NCBI RefSeq assembly: GCF_038049925.1 | Contig: NZ_CP145809.1 | Coordinates: 558,001-622,000 of the forward strand | Origin: Georgenia sp. M64 | GTDB taxonomy: Bacteria > Actinomycetota > Actinomycetes > Actinomycetales > Actinomycetaceae | DNA: 64,000 nucleotides | Direction: 5' to 3' | Translations under genes and position numbers: made by a program | Notes under the pieces: model-generated | The model's database searches: none | What the model was told of the DNA's origin: nothing | The model's input: only the letters and a program-made list of their open reading frames with translations | Shown here: positions 7,706 through 15,945 of the stretch, one piece after another | How the letters are laid out: each line of letters starts with the position of its first letter | How positions within the stretch are numbered: position 1 is the first letter of the stretch

Positions 7706-10021
7706 TCAGGCCGTCCGCCGCCGGGAGGCGGCGTAGAGCGCCGTCCCGCCCAGCGTGAGGAGCAGCCCCACCGCGCCCAGGCCGGCGGTCTCGGTGCCGG
7801 TCGTCGGCAGCTGCCTGGCCGGCCGGGTCACCGTCACGACGGCGGCCGGGGCGGCCGTGGGGGCGGGAGCCGGCACGACCGGTCGCACCGTGGGGATCGC
7901 CGGGGGAGGCGGCGGGAGGACGGGAGCGGCGTCGACACACACCTCGGCGGACGCCGTCGCCTCCTGCCCGGTCTCCTCGATCCAGGCGACGTTGGTGTAC
8001 CCCACGCAACGACCGGCGGTGCCGGCCAGGGCGAGGTCGTACTCGAACGTCGCCGCGAGAGGCTCGCCGTCCTCGCCCGTGCCCGTGGTCCCGAGGACCA
8101 CCGGGTGGTCGGGGTCGGTCCGGTCGTCCCAGACCGTGATGACGTCGTCGGTGACCTGGTCGAGGGTGAAGACGAAGTCGGCCTCGGCGGTCGCGGAGTG
8201 CCGCTCGGCCTCGTGCCCGTCGCCGTCCTCGACCTCGTGGCCGCCCTGGCCGCCGGAGCCGCCCTCGTGGCCGTCGTCGACGGCGACGACCACATCGCCG
8301 TGCCCGTCGTCGTGGCCGCCGTCGTCGTGGCCGGTCTCCCCGCGGCTCATCACCCAGGTGACCGTCACGGTGTTGGTGCCCGTGAGCACGCCGGGGGTGG
8401 CGAGGTCGGGTGCGCCGTCGAAGACGCACTCGTAGGGCAGCTCCCAGGTCGTGGCCGCGGGCATCTCGAGCTCGCGGTCGCCGACCGGTACGCCGTCGGC
8501 GTCGTAGACCGTGCAGGTCCCGCCGACGTCCGTGGTGTCGATGACCGTCACGGCCCCGACCGGACGGAAGTCGTTGGGGTTGGTCACGCTGATGACCCCG
8601 GTGACCGACCAGCCGTCGTCGACGTGCCCGGCGGGTGTCGCGGTGACGGTGTAGCGGAACTCGGCGTCGCCGTCGGCGTCCAGGGTCACCGAGTCGACGT
8701 CGACGTCCTTGGTGATCTCCCACAGGTAGGTGCGGTCGAAGGTGGCCTCGGCGGTCTTGTCCACCTGGAGCCCGCGACCCCGGCAGACCGTGACGACGGC
8801 GCTGTCACTGACCGTCGGCAGCTCCTCCAGCCACGCGGTGTTCGTGAACTCGATGCAGGTGCCCGGCTTCCCGGGGAAGGTGAGCTCGTAGCCGAAGCTC
8901 TCGACCAGACCCTCCTCCCAGGTGAGCACCCCGAGGATCTGCGGGACCCCGGCGAAGTGGAGGTCCACCGCGCTGGTGAGCACGCCGCCGTCGTCCCGGA
9001 CGGTGACGGTCTCGTTCGCGGCCGTCTCGGACCACATGTCCTCGGTGATCACGACGGAGCCGGACGCGGTCCCGGTCGGGGTGCGGTGGGCCTGCGCGTC
9101 CCAGCTGGCCGTCGCGGTGTTGGTGCCGGTGGCCGGGCCGGCCAGGGTGCAGCCGTAGTCGAGCGTCAACGAGCCCTCGGCCGGCACGGTCGCAGCCGTG
9201 CCGCCCGTGACGGAGCAGGTCGCGCCGGGGAGGTCCGTGGTGTCGGTGACGTCCGCGACGACGTCCCACGTGTTGGGGTTCGTCACGGTGATGTCGCCGC
9301 TCATCGTCCACAGGTCAGCGCCGGCGACGGCGGAGACGGTGACCTCGTAGGCGAACGTGGCGACGTGGTCGGAGCCGGCGCCCTGACGGTCAGGAGGAAG
9401 CACGGCCTTCTCGAGCGCCCAGCCGTAGCTGGGCGTCAGGGCATCGACGGTCTTCGTGACGGTGAGGTCGGCGCCCTCGTTCCCCGGCTCGTGCGGGCCC
9501 GACGGGCGGGCCGCGCCTGTGGCTGGATCGCCGGACGTGGCGTCTGCGGCCCCGACCGGTGCGGCGACCGACGCCGGCCCGGCCGGGTCCGGCGCCGGCT
9601 CTGCGGTGAGCGCAGGCTCGGCGTCGGCGGGGGGCACAGTCCCTGCGACCGGCCCGGCCGGTGCGGCGACCGGCTCGGCAGGCACCGGAGCGGCGGGTGC
9701 GGTGGGCTCGGAGGCTGGTGCGACCACCTCGGGTTCGGGGGCGACCACCTCAGGTTCGGGGGCGACCACCTCTGCCGGGTCGGGCGCTGACGGCTCGGTG
9801 GGCTCGGGAGCAACCGACTCGGGTACGACCGACTCAGGGACCTCGGCCGCGGGAGCGACCACCTCGGCGACGTCGGCCGCGGCACTCTCAGGCGGCTCCG
9901 TGGGTGGGGTCGACATGCCCGTCAGGGCCACGACCACGGCCCCGGCGGAGAGGACGGTCACCGCTCTGCGGCGCCACCGTCGATCCGATCCGCTCGTCCT
10001 GGCGTGCCTGACGGTCTCCAT
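7706..10021 (-). CDS. LPxTG-anchored repetitive surface protein
   Basis: A 771-residue cell-wall protein. The signal peptide (about 1-36) has RRWRRRAV followed by a hydrophobic core. Residues of about 40-190 are a low-complexity Pro/Ala/Glu/Val region with repeated VVAPEPE units. Immunoglobulin-like repeats of about 140 residues follow, recognisable by paired phrases such as YGWALEKAV/YLWEITKDV, ITVTNPNTWDVV/ISVTNPNDFRPV and GTNTATASW/GTNTVTVTW. A His/Asp/Gly-rich insertion lies at about 556-608. The C-terminus is LPTTG, a hydrophobic helix and SRRRTA, a sortase signal. The ATG at 10021 has GGGAG eight bases upstream. Its role is probably structural or adhesive, and no enzymatic motif is visible. 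Confidence 0.82.
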   Translation of the reverse strand: METVRHARTSGSDRRWRRRAVTVLSAGAVVVALTGMSTPPTEPPESAAADVAEVVAPAAEVPESVVPESVAPEPTEPSAPDPAEVVAPEPEVVAPEPEVVAPASEPTAPAAPVPAEPVAAPAGPVAGTVPPADAEPALTAEPAPDPAGPASVAAPVGAADATSGDPATGAARPSGPHEPGNEGADLTVTKTVDALTPSYGWALEKAVLPPDRQGAGSDHVATFAYEVTVSAVAGADLWTMSGDITVTNPNTWDVVADVTDTTDLPGATCSVTGGTAATVPAEGSLTLDYGCTLAGPATGTNTATASWDAQAHRTPTGTASGSVVITEDMWSETAANETVTVRDDGGVLTSAVDLHFAGVPQILGVLTWEEGLVESFGYELTFPGKPGTCIEFTNTAWLEELPTVSDSAVVTVCRGRGLQVDKTAEATFDRTYLWEITKDVDVDSVTLDADGDAEFRYTVTATPAGHVDDGWSVTGVISVTNPNDFRPVGAVTVIDTTDVGGTCTVYDADGVPVGDRELEMPAATTWELPYECVFDGAPDLATPGVLTGTNTVTVTWVMSRGETGHDDGGHDDGHGDVVVAVDDGHEGGSGGQGGHEVEDGDGHEAERHSATAEADFVFTLDQVTDDVITVWDDRTDPDHPVVLGTTGTGEDGEPLAATFEYDLALAGTAGRCVGYTNVAWIEETGQEATASAEVCVDAAPVLPPPPPAIPTVRPVVPAPAPTAAPAAVVTVTRPARQLPTTGTETAGLGAVGLLLTLGGTALYAASRRRTA

Positions 10022-10210
10022 GCCGCACACTCCCGCCCGCCCTGGGGCATCGACGCTGCGGGGCCCAACCTGGGGGAAGTCGCCCCGCTGACCACATCGT
10101 CGCGCCAGGGGCCAGAGGTGTCTCGGGTAGGAGGTCCCGGAATGCCGTCCGCACGGGGGGCGACGTCCTGGTGTCAGGGGCGGGCGCGGCAAAGTGGCGG
10201 CGCTGAGACG

Positions 10211-10246
10211 GAAGAAGCCGCGGACCTCGCGGTCCGCGGCTTCTTC
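10211..10246 (-). terminator. Terminator of the tRNA cluster
   Basis: A perfect 16-bp stem (10211-10226 with 10231-10246) ends in TTCTTC on both strands. It starts seven bases beyond the 3' end of tRNA-Phe, as expected for termination of the minus-strand tRNA transcript. Between 10022 and 10210 I see no gene, only the leader of the surface-protein gene. Confidence 0.75.
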
Positions 10247-10252
10247 CTCAGG

Positions 10253-10325
10253 TGGCTCCGACCGGCGTCGATCCGGTGACCTTTCGATTTTCAGTCGAAC
10301 GCTCTACCAACTGAGCTACAGAGCC
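10253..10325 (-). tRNA. tRNA-Phe (GAA)
   Basis: A 73-nt cloverleaf. The acceptor GGCTCTG pairs with CGGAGCC (one G-U), and the anticodon stem-loop reads TTCGA-CTGAAAA-TCGAA with anticodon GAA. The T loop is present and the discriminator is A. CCA is not fully encoded. Confidence 0.97.
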
Positions 10326-10335
10326 CTGACACGAA

Positions 10336-10359
10336 CGCCCGGTCCTCTCGGACCGGGCG
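10336..10359 (-). other. Hairpin between tRNA-Asp and tRNA-Phe
   Basis: A perfect 10-bp stem (CGCCCGGTCC with GGACCGGGCG, loop TCTC) fills most of the 44-base spacer between the two tRNA genes. It could end the tRNA-Asp transcript or be a processing element in a polycistronic tRNA precursor. The sequence alone does not decide. Confidence 0.5.
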
Positions 10360-10369
10360 TCCGTACCGG

Positions 10370-10443
10370 CGACCCCGACGGGACTTGAACCCGCGACCTC
10401 CGCCGTGACAGGGCGGCGCGCTAACCAACTGCGCTACGGGGCC
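10370..10443 (-). tRNA. tRNA-Asp (GTC)
   Basis: A 74-nt cloverleaf with anticodon stem-loop CCGCC-CTGTCAC-GGCGG (anticodon GTC), T arm CGGGTTCAAGTCCCG and discriminator G, typical of tRNA-Asp. Confidence 0.97.
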
Positions 10444-10514
10444 TCGTGTGAGGCGTGGAGCCTGGTACTACCTGGTGCTGATCCTGCGTGTCGTGCTGTC
10501 CTGCTGGTGGTGCG

Positions 10515-10587
10515 TACCCCCAACGGGATTCGAACCCGTGCTACCGCCGTGAAAGGGCGGGGTCCTAGGCCGCTAGACGATGGGGGC
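10515..10587 (-). tRNA. tRNA-Glu (TTC)
   Basis: A 73-nt cloverleaf with anticodon stem-loop CCGCC-CTTTCAC-GGCGG (anticodon TTC) and T arm ACGGGTTCGAATCCCGT. The acceptor GCCCCCA pairs with TGGGGGT, and the first pair is a G-U wobble. It is the first gene of the Glu-Asp-Phe tRNA run on this strand. Confidence 0.96.
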
Positions 10588-10746
10588 CCGTTGTGCTGGA
10601 CGCCCGTGACGCCGCAGCGCCCCAAGACCTCGGACAGCATACGGGGAAGGAGCCCCCCGGAGCAAAATCGGCGGCCGTGTGCTCCTGGTCACGTGCCGGG
10701 CGCGGTGCGCAGGGGGCCGTGTCGCCGGGGGGCCGGGCAGGGCAGG

Positions 10747-11127
10747 ATGGTGCCCGTGGTGGACATGACGCAGGACGCCTTCGAGGAGGCCGTGGCGGAG
10801 GCGCTCGACCTCATCCCGGTCGAGCTGGCCGAGCAGATGGACAACGTCGTCGTCCTCGTGGAGGACGAGCCCACCGCGGAACAGCTCGAGGGCAACGAGG
10901 ACGAGGACCTCCTGGGCATCTACGAGGGGACCCCGCTGACGGAGCGGGACTCCTGGTGGGCGGCGGGCTCCCTGCCGGACCGCATCACCATCTTCCGCGG
11001 CCCCACCCTCCGGCTGTGCGAGAGCGCGGAGGAGGTCGTCGAGGAGGTTGCGATCACCGTCGTCCACGAGGTCGCTCACCACTTCGGCATCGACGACGCC
11101 CGGCTGCACGACCTCGGCTGGGCCTGA
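10747..11127 (+). CDS. Metallopeptidase-family (zincin-like) protein
   Basis: A protein of about 126 residues with the zincin motif HEVAHHFGID (HExxHxxGxxD) near the C-terminus, followed by LHDLGW. The N-terminal phrase FEEAVAEALDLIPVELAEQMDNV and the ExLLGIYEGTPLTER segment are typical of the small DUF1025-type metallopeptidase family of Actinobacteria. The family is cytoplasmic and its substrates are unknown. ATG 10747 is a choice; ATG 10765 (MTQDAFEEAV) is an equally good start and no ribosome site settles it. Confidence 0.88.
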   Translation: MVPVVDMTQDAFEEAVAEALDLIPVELAEQMDNVVVLVEDEPTAEQLEGNEDEDLLGIYEGTPLTERDSWWAAGSLPDRITIFRGPTLRLCESAEEVVEEVAITVVHEVAHHFGIDDARLHDLGWA

Positions 11128-11148
11128 GGCGCCGCCCTCGTCACCTCG

Positions 11149-12015
11149 TCAGGCGTCGTCCTCCTCGGCGATCTCCCCGGAGGGGCGGTCCGCGCCCGTG
11201 GACATCACCGCACCCGAGCCGACGTCGACGAGCGGCTCCGCGGCCGCGACGGCGTCGGCCGCCGTGAACGAGGGCAGGGTCAGCCCGTCGTCGTCGTCGA
11301 CGGGTGCGCGGACCATGGTCGCCGTGGCCCAGCCGCGCGCGAGGAGGTAGTGGTCGGTCCCGGGCTCGTCCTCGGCCTCGACACCGGAGTAGGTGAGCTG
11401 GACGTAGCCGGTGCCGACCTCCTTGACCCGGGCCTGGACCGCACCGAAGCTGGCGAGCGAGGCGGCCCGGAGCCCGCGGAGCCGGTCCGGCGCGACGTCG
11501 GGCACGTTGATGTTGAGGACCCGCTCGTGGAACGGCTCCGCGACGAGCCAGTCGTAGGCGCGGGCGGTGACGAGCCCGGCGGTGTCCCAGTGCTGGGGCT
11601 TGCCCGACGCGATGGAGACCGCCATGGCCCGGATCCCGTGGGAGGTGGCCGACAGGGCGGCACCCACCGTGCCCGAGTGCAGGGTCGCCCGGCCGGTGTT
11701 GGCGCCGAGGTTGATGCCGCTGAGGACGACGTCCGGCCGGGGCCCGAACGCGCCGAACGAGGCCACGAACGTGATGAGGGCGGGGGCGGCCTTGACCCCG
11801 AACGCCTCGACGCCGTCGGGCAGGCCCGGGGGCCGGCCCTCGACGAGCACGAGGTGCCCGTCCTCCTCCTGGGCCGTCAGCGCTGCCGACGCACCGGAGT
11901 ACTGGCGGTGCGGGGCCGCGACGACGACCTCGTGGCCCGCGTCCAGCGCGACCTGGGCGAGGACGGTCAGGCCGGGCGAGGCGATGCCGTCGTCGTTGGT
12001 GACGAGAACCCGCAC
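11149..12015 (-). CDS. surE: 5'/3'-nucleotidase SurE
   Basis: A 288-residue cytoplasmic phosphatase that hydrolyses nucleoside 5'- and 3'-monophosphates and, in some members, short polyphosphate. The metal site is complete: NDDG near the N-terminus (MRVLVTNDDGIASPGL), YSGAS, and SGINLGANTG. The stop lies 22 bases from the convergent metallopeptidase stop. The PfkB-type kinase gene lies 44 bases upstream on the same strand, so the two may be cotranscribed. The C-terminal 40 residues are less conserved. Confidence 0.94.
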   Translation of the reverse strand: MRVLVTNDDGIASPGLTVLAQVALDAGHEVVVAAPHRQYSGASAALTAQEEDGHLVLVEGRPPGLPDGVEAFGVKAAPALITFVASFGAFGPRPDVVLSGINLGANTGRATLHSGTVGAALSATSHGIRAMAVSIASGKPQHWDTAGLVTARAYDWLVAEPFHERVLNINVPDVAPDRLRGLRAASLASFGAVQARVKEVGTGYVQLTYSGVEAEDEPGTDHYLLARGWATATMVRAPVDDDDGLTLPSFTAADAVAAAEPLVDVGSGAVMSTGADRPSGEIAEEDDA

Positions 12016-12059
12016 CGGGGACCATCTCCTTTCCGTCCGGGCGCCGACGCCGGCGCTGT

Positions 12060-13073
12060 CTAGAGGGACATCTCCTCGATGCTGATCCGCTGGGCGAACC
12101 GCTCGATCTGGTCCTTGCGGCCGGTGCCGAGGCCCCGGCGGGTGACGTTGAGCGCTCCCGCAGCGGCGCCCAGGCGCACCGCGTCGGCGATGTCGAGGCC
12201 CCGGCCCAGGCCGACGGCGATGCCCGCTGTCATCGAGTCCCCGGCCCCGCGGTGGTCCAGCGGGGTCATCACGGGCCCCTCGGCGAGGTGCGCGCCGTCG
12301 GCGGTGACGAGCAGGGCGGGCTCCTGGGCGCGCGAGACGACCATCGCCCCGACCCCCTGGTCGACCAGCGAGCGGGCCGCGGCGAGGAGGGAGGCCGGCT
12401 CCGGGTCCGCGGCGAGGCCGGCGGCCAGGATCTCCTCGTGGCTCATCTTCAGCACCGTCGGTCCGGCCTTCGCGGCGGCGACGGCGGCCTCGCCGGAGAG
12501 GTCGGCGACGACGGCACGACCGGCCGAGCGCAGGTCGCGCACGATCCGGCCGAAGAAGCTCGCGGGCAGGACGTCCGCGGGCTCCGCGCCGGTGACGACG
12601 AGGACGTCGGCCTCGAGGGCGTCGACGAGCAGGGTGCCGTACAGGTCGTCGAGCTCGTGGCGGTTGAGGGCGAAGGGTGGCATGTGGGCGACCGTCTCGC
12701 GGTCCTCGCCCCGCAGGTCGTGGATGTACGCGCCGTTGCCGCCGTTGTAGGTGACGCCGTGGATCGTCAGCTTCTCCGTGGTGAGCATCTGGGCGACGAG
12801 CGGACCGATCTCACCGCCGAACGGCCCGCACACCGTGACGTCCGCGCCGAGGGAGACGGCCATGCGCGCGACCCACAGGCCCTGCCCGCCCGGGTGGAGG
12901 TGGATGTCGGCCTGGGAGGTGGTGCGCCCCGGGATGGCCTGGGAGTCGGCGACCTCGACGACGAGCAGCGGGGTCGGCGCCAGGACGCAGATGCGCGGGC
13001 GGACCGGCGCGGCGTTGTCGTCGGGCGTGCGCAGGTCACGTCGCTGCGCCGCCTCCGCGGGGGACCCTCCCAT
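12060..13073 (-). CDS. PfkB-family carbohydrate (or nucleoside) kinase
   Basis: A 337-residue kinase. The C-terminal signature DHRGAGDSMTAGIA carries the GAGD catalytic Asp. The N-terminal half has HPGGQGLWVARMAVSLGADV, the substrate-side glycine motif, placing it with phosphofructokinase/tagatose-phosphate-like members. The first 30 residues (to APVRPR) look like a tail. ATG 13073 lacks a ribosome site, but TAGTCT lies six bases upstream, suggesting a leaderless mRNA. It precedes surE in the same direction. The substrate cannot be assigned. Confidence 0.85.
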   Translation of the reverse strand: MGGSPAEAAQRRDLRTPDDNAAPVRPRICVLAPTPLLVVEVADSQAIPGRTTSQADIHLHPGGQGLWVARMAVSLGADVTVCGPFGGEIGPLVAQMLTTEKLTIHGVTYNGGNGAYIHDLRGEDRETVAHMPPFALNRHELDDLYGTLLVDALEADVLVVTGAEPADVLPASFFGRIVRDLRSAGRAVVADLSGEAAVAAAKAGPTVLKMSHEEILAAGLAADPEPASLLAAARSLVDQGVGAMVVSRAQEPALLVTADGAHLAEGPVMTPLDHRGAGDSMTAGIAVGLGRGLDIADAVRLGAAAGALNVTRRGLGTGRKDQIERFAQRISIEEMSL

Positions 13074-13079
13074 GACCTG

Positions 13080-13085
13080 AGACTA
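13080..13085 (-). promoter_or_regulatory. -10 box of a probable leaderless promoter (PfkB-type kinase)
   Basis: TAGTCT ends six bases before the ATG at 13073 and there is no Shine-Dalgarno sequence, so transcription would start at or next to the start codon. Confidence 0.4.
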
Positions 13086-13149
13086 GGGGCGGACCCCCGG
13101 CGCGGCCAGAGGGGTGTGCAGGTTCGCCGAACAGGGGCACGATGGGCGG

Positions 13150-13653
13150 ATGACGACTCCCGAGCGCACCGCCGCACCGGCCACGCCCGTGCGCATCCTC
13201 GAGGGCCAGGCGGCCAGCGACCGGGCGGCGCGTGCGCTGGCCCAGTACTTCGCCGAGCTGGACGAGCGCTTCGCCGGGGGCTTCGACCCGGCGCTGACCG
13301 AGCAGGTCGACCCCGCGGACGTGACGCCGCCCAGGGGGGACTTCCTGCTCCTCACCGAGCTCGGCTCGGGCCGGGTCCTCGGGTGCGGCGGGGTGCGGCT
13401 GCTGCCCGGCGGCGAGGTCGAGCTGCGCCGGATGTGGCTGGTGCCCGACGCCCGTGGGCAGGGCCTGGGCCGGTTCCTCCTGCGGACCCTGGAGAACCGG
13501 GCACGGGCCCTCGGCGGGCGCCGCGTGGTGCTCTCGGTCAACGACGCGCTCACCGAGGCGGTCTCCCTGTACGAGTCGGCCGGCTACCGGCCGGCGGAGC
13601 CCTTCGAGGACAACCCCTACGTCCAGGTCTTCCTCGGCAAGGACCTCGGCTGA
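13150..13653 (+). CDS. GNAT-family N-acetyltransferase
   Basis: A 167-residue acetyltransferase with the acetyl-CoA-binding motif RRMWLVPDARGQGLGRFLL (R/Q-x-x-G-x-G/A) at about 97-115, preceded by VLGCGGVRLL and followed by YESAGYRPAEPF. The likely role is N-acetylation of a small molecule or peptide; the substrate is not visible. ATG 13150 lies six bases after CACGAT, with no ribosome site. Confidence 0.88.
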   Translation: MTTPERTAAPATPVRILEGQAASDRAARALAQYFAELDERFAGGFDPALTEQVDPADVTPPRGDFLLLTELGSGRVLGCGGVRLLPGGEVELRRMWLVPDARGQGLGRFLLRTLENRARALGGRRVVLSVNDALTEAVSLYESAGYRPAEPFEDNPYVQVFLGKDLG

Positions 13654-13727
13654 GCCCTCCGCCCGCGACCGGGCGCGGGCACCCGCGCCGTCCAGGGACC
13701 GTTCAGCGCACGCCCAGGGCGCGCACC

Positions 13728-13733
13728 TAACCT
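13728..13733 (+). promoter_or_regulatory. -10 box of a probable leaderless promoter (MscS gene)
   Basis: TAACCT lies seven bases before the ATG at 13741 and no ribosome-binding site is present. Confidence 0.45.
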
Positions 13734-13740
13734 GGGCGCC

Positions 13741-15480
13741 ATGAGCATGACCGCCCTGAGCATGACCATCGACGCAACGATCGACACCACCGTGGACGTC
13801 ATCGCCCTGGTGATGTGGGTGGCCGGCGGCGTCGTCGCCGGCCTCCTCGTCTCCTACGTCGTCACCGGCGTCACCCGGGTGCTGGCCCGGCGGCACCCGG
13901 TCGCGGGGATCATCACCCGGCGCGGCCGGCGGCCGTTCCAGGCGATGCTCGTCGTCGCGGGCGCCTGGGTCGGGCTGGTGCTCGGTGCCCCGCTCGCGGC
14001 CGGGATCCGCGAGCCCGGCTGGCGGGCGGTGGCCCAGCACGTCCTGCTCATCCTGCTCATCACCGCCGGCACGTGGTTCGTCGCCCAGATGGTGCGGGTG
14101 GTCGAGGACGCCGCGCTCGAGCACATCCGCGCCCGTGGCGGTGCCGCCAGCGGGCGGGACCGGCGGGTCCAGACGCAGGCGCAGGTGCTGCGCCGGGTGG
14201 CCTTCGCGGTCGTCGTCATCCTCGGGATCGCCGCCGCCATGCTCACCTTCCCGGGCGCCCGCGCCGCGGGGGCCAGCCTGCTGGCCTCGGCCGGCATCGT
14301 CTCGGTGGTCGCCGGCCTCGCGGCGCAGACCACGCTGGGCAACCTCATCGCCGGCCTCCAGCTGGCCTTCACCGACGCGATCCGCGTGGACGACATCGTC
14401 ATCGTCGAGGGCGAGTTCGGCTACATCGAGGAGATCACCCTCACCTACGTCGTCGTCCGGCTGTGGGACGACCGGCGCATGATCATGCCCTCGACGTACT
14501 TCACCACCACCCCCTTCGAGAACTGGACCCGGCAGGCGCCGGCGCTCCTGGGCACGGTGGAGCTCGACGTGGACTGGCGGGTGCCCGTGCCGGCGATGCG
14601 GGCCGAGCTCGAGCGGCTGCTCGAGGGCACGGACATGTGGGACCGGCGTGTGGGGATCTTCCAGGTGTACGACGCCACCGGGGGGTTCATCCGGGTGCGC
14701 GCCCTCGTCTCGGGCAAGGACGCCCCGACGCTGACCGACCTGAAGTACTACGTGCGCGAGCACCTCGTCGACTGGCTCCAGACCCACGCGCCCTACGCGC
14801 TGCCGCGTCAGCGCACCATGGAGGAGTGGGTCGAGACCACCGACGACCGGGCCGGCGAGCTCTACGGAGAGCTCGCCGAGGAGCTCACCGAGCTGGCCGA
14901 CCTCGACGGCGCCGAGGCGCCCGAGCCGGACACCCTGGCGCTCGCGCAGACCCGTCAGGAGGACCCGGAGCAGCGTCGCCGGCGCGAGTCGGAGGCCCGT
15001 CGGGCACGACGGCGGGCGGCCCGGGAGGACCGCCGCCGCGCCCGCGAGCACGGCGGGCTGCCCGGCCGGGCCGCGGAGGAGCGGGCCCGGCCGTCCTCGG
15101 ACGCCACGCGGGTGCTCGACCTCGCCGAGGTCGAGGCGGCGGCGGACGAGGAGAGCGGTGCCCGCGCCGTGGACGGCGGCGCCGCGGTCGACCGCACCGA
15201 CCCGTCGGCGCCCCGGCGCACCTCGATCATCGACCGGGTCGACCCCCCGGTCGTGGTCGGGCGGGTGGCCCGCACCGGCCACGAGGCCAGCGTCTTCACC
15301 GGGTCGAAGGAGGCCGAGGAGCGGGCCAAGGCCTTCACCGGCCCGAGCGCGGAGGTGCTCCAGGAGCGCGAGATCACCGCCGAGCGCAAGCGGGCGGAGG
15401 AGTCTCCCCGCACGCCGACCGAGGGCCGGGCCGGCGAGCTGTACGGCAAGGACGCCGCACCTGACGGCGACACGGACTGA
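13741..15480 (+). CDS. MscS-family mechanosensitive channel with long C-terminal tail
   Basis: A 579-residue membrane protein. Helices lie at about 20-43, 60-82 and 98-118, and a pore-lining helix (about 155-200) is Ala/Gly-rich (GASLLASAGIVSVVAGLAAQTTLGN). The MscS beta-domain follows (DAIRVDDIVIV, then MIMPSTYFTTTPFENWTR). Such channels release ions on osmotic downshock. Beyond about 360 an unusual charged tail of about 220 residues is rich in Arg and Glu, contains an RRRRESEARRARRRA stretch, and repeats RAGELYG (near 372 and 567) and FTG phrases (VFTGSKEAEERAKAFTGP). The tail is probably cytosolic. Confidence 0.92.
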   Translation: MSMTALSMTIDATIDTTVDVIALVMWVAGGVVAGLLVSYVVTGVTRVLARRHPVAGIITRRGRRPFQAMLVVAGAWVGLVLGAPLAAGIREPGWRAVAQHVLLILLITAGTWFVAQMVRVVEDAALEHIRARGGAASGRDRRVQTQAQVLRRVAFAVVVILGIAAAMLTFPGARAAGASLLASAGIVSVVAGLAAQTTLGNLIAGLQLAFTDAIRVDDIVIVEGEFGYIEEITLTYVVVRLWDDRRMIMPSTYFTTTPFENWTRQAPALLGTVELDVDWRVPVPAMRAELERLLEGTDMWDRRVGIFQVYDATGGFIRVRALVSGKDAPTLTDLKYYVREHLVDWLQTHAPYALPRQRTMEEWVETTDDRAGELYGELAEELTELADLDGAEAPEPDTLALAQTRQEDPEQRRRRESEARRARRRAAREDRRRAREHGGLPGRAAEERARPSSDATRVLDLAEVEAAADEESGARAVDGGAAVDRTDPSAPRRTSIIDRVDPPVVVGRVARTGHEASVFTGSKEAEERAKAFTGPSAEVLQEREITAERKRAEESPRTPTEGRAGELYGKDAAPDGDTD

Positions 15481-15531
15481 GCGCGGCGCCCCCGAGGTGA
15501 CGACCGGCCCGCGGTGACGCACCATGGAGCC

Positions 15532-15945
15532 ATGACGACGGACCGGGTCGAGAAGACCGACGAGCAGTGGCGCGCCGAGCTGAACGACTTCGAGTACCAG
15601 GTGCTGCGCCTGGCCGGCACCGAGCGACCCTTCACCGGCGAGCTCCTCGGAGAGGACCGGGTCGGGGTGTACCGCTGCCGCGGCTGCGGCGCCGAGCTCT
15701 TCCGGTCCGAGACGAAGTTCGACGCCCACTGCGGGTGGCCGAGCTTCTACGCGCCGCAGGACAGCGACGCCGTCGAGCTCGTCGAGGACCGCTCCCACGG
15801 CATGGTCCGCACCGAGGTGCGCTGCGCCCGGTGCGGCTCGCACCTCGGGCACGTCTTCGACGACGCCCCGCAGACCCCCACCGGTGACCGCTTCTGCATG
15901 AACTCGGTCTCCCTGACCTTCGAGGAGCGCGACGCCCAGCGGTGA
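15532..15945 (+). CDS. msrB: Peptide-methionine (R)-S-oxide reductase MsrB
   Basis: A 137-residue thioredoxin-dependent repair enzyme for methionine-R-sulfoxide. Two CxxC zinc pairs (CRGCG and CARCG), the GWPSFY loop, [10 protein letters not shown] and the catalytic Cys in RFCMNSVSL are all present. Its stop overlaps the GTG start of the downstream EEP-family gene by four bases. Confidence 0.96.
   Translation: MTTDRVEKTDEQWRAELNDFEYQVLRLAGTERPFTGELLGEDRVGVYRCRGCGAELFRSETKFDAHCGWPSFYAPQDSDAVELVEDRSHGMVRTEVRCARCGSHLGHVFDDAPQTPTGDRFCMNSVSLTFEERDAQR

Noticed and set aside
13138-13150. CACGAT/CAGGAT hexamers six bases before several starts (13150, 59724, 60557) as leaderless -10 boxes
   Set aside because: They lack the TA start of the accepted -10 pattern, so they were left out of the leaderless list although they may be weak cases.
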